Below are positions 62,001 through 64,000 of a stretch of DNA of 64,000 nucleotides, in pieces. Below the pieces are notes generated by a model. It was not told where the DNA came from, did no database searches, and saw only the letters and a list, made by a program, of their open reading frames with translations. The stretch is from NCBI GenBank assembly GCA_003667245.1, contig RCNN01000131.1:1-64000 (forward strand), read 5' to 3'. This DNA comes from Heterostelium multicystogenum (Eukaryota; Evosea; Eumycetozoa; Acytosteliales; Acytosteliaceae). Position 1 is the stretch's first letter; each line of letters starts with the position of its first letter. A program made the position numbers and the translations under genes.

Positions 62001-62115
62001 TTGACTAATTCCAATCCAACCAATTACAATCGCTCCAACTTACAGTGTAACCCATCTTTTATTTGATTTCCTTGCTGCTGGATCTGGACCAAATAATGAT
62101 TCGATAATGAAATGG
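59034..62115 (-). CDS. BAR-like coiled-coil protein with three RGS domains
   Basis: RGS domains speed GTP hydrolysis by G-alpha subunits. Exons seen: 62115-62044, 62004-61831, 61750-61617, 61540-61226, 61151-59034, with matching phases (about 937 residues); a first coding exon with the ATG lies further right and I could not find it. The first about 230 residues are heptad-rich helices (LANFTLNLKQLLEDSIEINP, LRKYNQNIHTLHTLCLSLNN) and resemble a BAR/arfaptin-like module. RGS1: FKEIVVDPVFLKAFTMFSEK to FPLFVKSPLYHAA. RGS2, more divergent: LIHNPIGLEYFLLYL to FPSFLQHQVCRDM, with a Ser/Pro-rich insertion. A Ser-rich linker with PPLPPKR follows. RGS3: ILTDQSWLDAFKRFVKSEKC to FSRFLKSPIYKDV. The intron at 62043-62005 is only 39 bases, unusually short. 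The last exon is intact. Confidence 0.8.
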
Positions 62116-63792
62116 CTATAATGGTTTAGGAGGATTATAATGAAATTAATAAAATTGTCCAGACTAAATATTAATATTGTCGACTCTATTCTAAAGTGAT
62201 TTAAATTGAATATTTAAGTTAAAGTCCACTTTGTATTATTTTATGAGTGACGCATGCATCACTAGACTATTTTGGTAAAATCATCTGATGACAAATATTG
62301 TTAAAGTAAATCATGATCACTTTATATTAGTAGTAATATAATTGAAGCTGGCAAGAGTGTGGTGTTGTCTGTGAAATTAAAGTAATAGGTGAAGTAGCTA
62401 AAACCAACCATGGTTGTCCAACTGATATATTCGTTGTCAAGAACAACAGCAACAACAACCGATGAATTATGTGTGTGTCGCAAATGATTATTAAACTTTG
62501 CAAAGTAATGATCATGACTACTACTACTAAACTAACTAACTAATTAGTGTTATAAATGAATGTTGCCTTTACTTAATAATACCTGCAAATATATTATTAT
62601 AACTCTTTAAGATCACACACAACCACTTCAATCCAATATTCATTCAAGTCTTCAATATTATTTTTATTATTGTGTGTGTGAGAGTAAGTGTGATGTTGGT
62701 GAAGTTGAGTTGACCGTAATAAATAAGGAAGTAGTGTTATCAGATTAAAACAAATAATTTTAATTTCTCAATGAACACTGATGTGTGGAGTGTATGACTA
62801 TTAATGAAACAAGGTGTGGGGTGTGAATGAGTTGATTCAATTATAAATATCTTCAGAGAATTGCAAATAGTGTGCTGTGCACTTGTATAAAAGTCAATAC
62901 AACTGAAATTATCTACTTTTGCAAACTAACTCATACAAATAAGGTTTGTAGTACCATCTATCTGGTAGTAGAATGCAAATATTATAAGTGCTATCGTATT
63001 ATTATAAATATGAAATTGATCTAGATCTAGATATCTTTTATAGATCTGTGTTCTGTGTTGATGTAAAAAAAGAATGAAAGAGTAAGAGATCAATATTTTC
63101 TAATCTCTGTTTTCTGAACAACTGATTACAGTGAGGAGCGACAATTTAACAACTTTTACCACTGATACTACTCTTACTACTGCTACTACTCTTTATCTTT
63201 CTCCTCTCTTCTCTATCTATCTATCTATGTATCTATCTCTATTTATTTCAGTTCTATACCAATACTCAATTGGATTACTTTGATGTTTGGTTGGCAGCTA
63301 TTTTAATAATAATATTGATAGAATAATTTAAAGAAAAATCAATAATAAAATTGAAAGCAAAGTAAAGATAATGTTAGTTTTATATCTGGTGAGAATGCAG
63401 TGAATGGGCTGTAGTTTGTCTCTCCCAAGACTGCCAAAAAAAAACATAAAAAAATCCAAAAAATCTACAAAATCAAAAAAAAATAACAAACTCAAATTAA
63501 TTTTTAAAATTGACAATAAAATAAATATCTTGAGATTTTATGCAAAATTGAATCCACCTTGATGTTTTTACAATTTATGCTTTTGCTATTTTGGTGTCTT
63601 TGTTGGGTGGAAAACAGTTGCGTGCCAAGCCTCACCTGTGTAGTTTTGATTATTCCTGGACAGTGAGTTGTTTAAACAGGGCAAAGCGTCATACACAGCC
63701 GGATGTATTACACCGGCTGTGGTTGGTCTGCTGGTGAATGATCAAATAAAGCAACCGATCAGATCTTACTTGCTTGAAGAGAGCTCTCCTTA
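62116..63792. other. Intergenic, upstream part of RGS gene
   Basis: 1.7 kb that should contain the missing first exon and promoter of the RGS gene. No ATG-led block could be joined in phase to the acceptor at 62116-62117. It also holds TCTA repeats at 63210-63240 and a short GC-rich hairpin near the right end. Confidence 0.35.
63694..63721. repeat. Perfect 9-bp GC-rich hairpin
   Basis: CACAGCCGG and CCGGCTGTG flank a 10-base loop. It is the most GC-rich structured element in a very AT-rich spacer, about 70 bases downstream of the stop codon of the minus-strand gene at the right edge when read from that gene. It may be a transcript-end or ncRNA stem. Confidence 0.6.
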
Positions 63793-64000
63793 TTAAATTT
63801 GAGTACGTTTTAAAATGAGAAAGTTCATGTATCTGTTGGTCGCGGTGATTATGCTGCGATATTTGAAGTGAGGGTTGTCGATGATGAGGTCTGTCGACTT
63901 GACAGGATTCTCAGGCACTTTGTCAATGATGACGTATCTGATTTGGCTGTGTTGTTGCTTTGAGAGTTTCATCATGATCTCGGTGTATTCCTCCAGTGTA
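63793..64000 (-). CDS. 3' end of an unidentified gene
   Basis: The minus-strand frame is open from the window edge to TAA at 63795-63793. The visible 68 C-terminal residues include LEEYTEIMMKLSKQQHSQIR, YVIIDKVPENP, DLIIDNPHFKYRSI and end FLILKRTQI. Codon use is G/C-ending, as in the E1 gene, which supports real coding. An internal ATG at 63975 is not likely to be the start, since the frame stays open upstream. I do not recognise the family. Confidence 0.55.
   Translation of the reverse strand, partial: TLEEYTEIMMKLSKQQHSQIRYVIIDKVPENPVKSTDLIIDNPHFKYRSIITATNRYMNFLILKRTQI

Noticed and set aside
62327..62515. 62-residue minus frame as first exon of the RGS gene
   Set aside because: Cannot be joined in phase to the acceptor at 62116 with a good donor, and its composition is not coding-like.
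1..64000. Retrotransposons (TRE/DIRS type), rRNA or tRNA genes
   Set aside because: No reverse transcriptase, integrase or terminal repeats and no tRNA fold were seen in either strand.

Overview
The window is nuclear DNA of a social amoeba (Dictyostelia). Genes are compact and carry short introns (39-100 bases, mostly 48-90) with GT/AG ends, and several contain a TACTAAC-like branch point. Intergenic DNA is very AT-rich with poly-A/T runs, and proteins carry runs of Gln, Asn, Ser, Thr and Asp. Several families are typical of the group: F-box/LRR and FNIP-repeat proteins, beta-helix surface proteins and multi-RGS proteins. The intergenic base composition looks less extreme than in Dictyostelium discoideum, so another dictyostelid is likely; I cannot name the species.

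Layout. 0-10 kb: a SAM-dependent methyltransferase with one frameshift, then three F-box-type genes (two decayed LRR copies and one intact F-box/FNIP gene) with a small proline/glutamine-rich membrane protein among them. 10-13 kb: a BCL7-like chromatin protein and, on the other strand, a Speedy/RINGO-type CDK activator. 13-16.5 kb: AT-rich DNA with at most gene relics. 16.5-21 kb: two paralogous six-cysteine, probably GPI-anchored proteins flank a multi-exon TRPC4AP/TRUSS-like gene with several frame breaks. 21-25 kb: an F-box-like protein with an acidic tail and a frame-broken beta-helix protein. 25.5-28.3 kb: an intact mitochondrial 2-oxoacid dehydrogenase E1, probably DHTKD1 type. 29-41 kb: an accessory island with four members of an unrecognised protein family (A, B, C on minus, D on plus), a single-pass beta-helix surface protein, gene relics and long gene-poor gaps. 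44.7-64 kb: mostly conserved cellular genes: LENG8/Thp3-like SAC3/GANP protein, DHHC palmitoyltransferase, protein phosphatase inhibitor 2, BAR protein, four-CBS protein, an orphan, a BAR-like plus triple-RGS protein, and the 3' end of an unidentified gene at the right edge.

The genes do not form one pathway. Recurring themes are signalling and regulated proteolysis (RGS, PP1 inhibitor, RINGO, F-box and TRUSS-like adaptors) and cell-surface proteins (six-Cys, beta-helix). A striking property is the number of single-base frame breaks in otherwise well-conserved genes. These are either assembly errors or real decay; the F-box copies look truly decayed, while the conserved single-copy genes may be victims of sequence error.

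The items most worth following up are the RINGO-type protein outside animals, the four-gene orphan family with its conserved intron, the BAR-RGS-RGS-RGS architecture, and a 66-base hairpin upstream of the second six-Cys gene.
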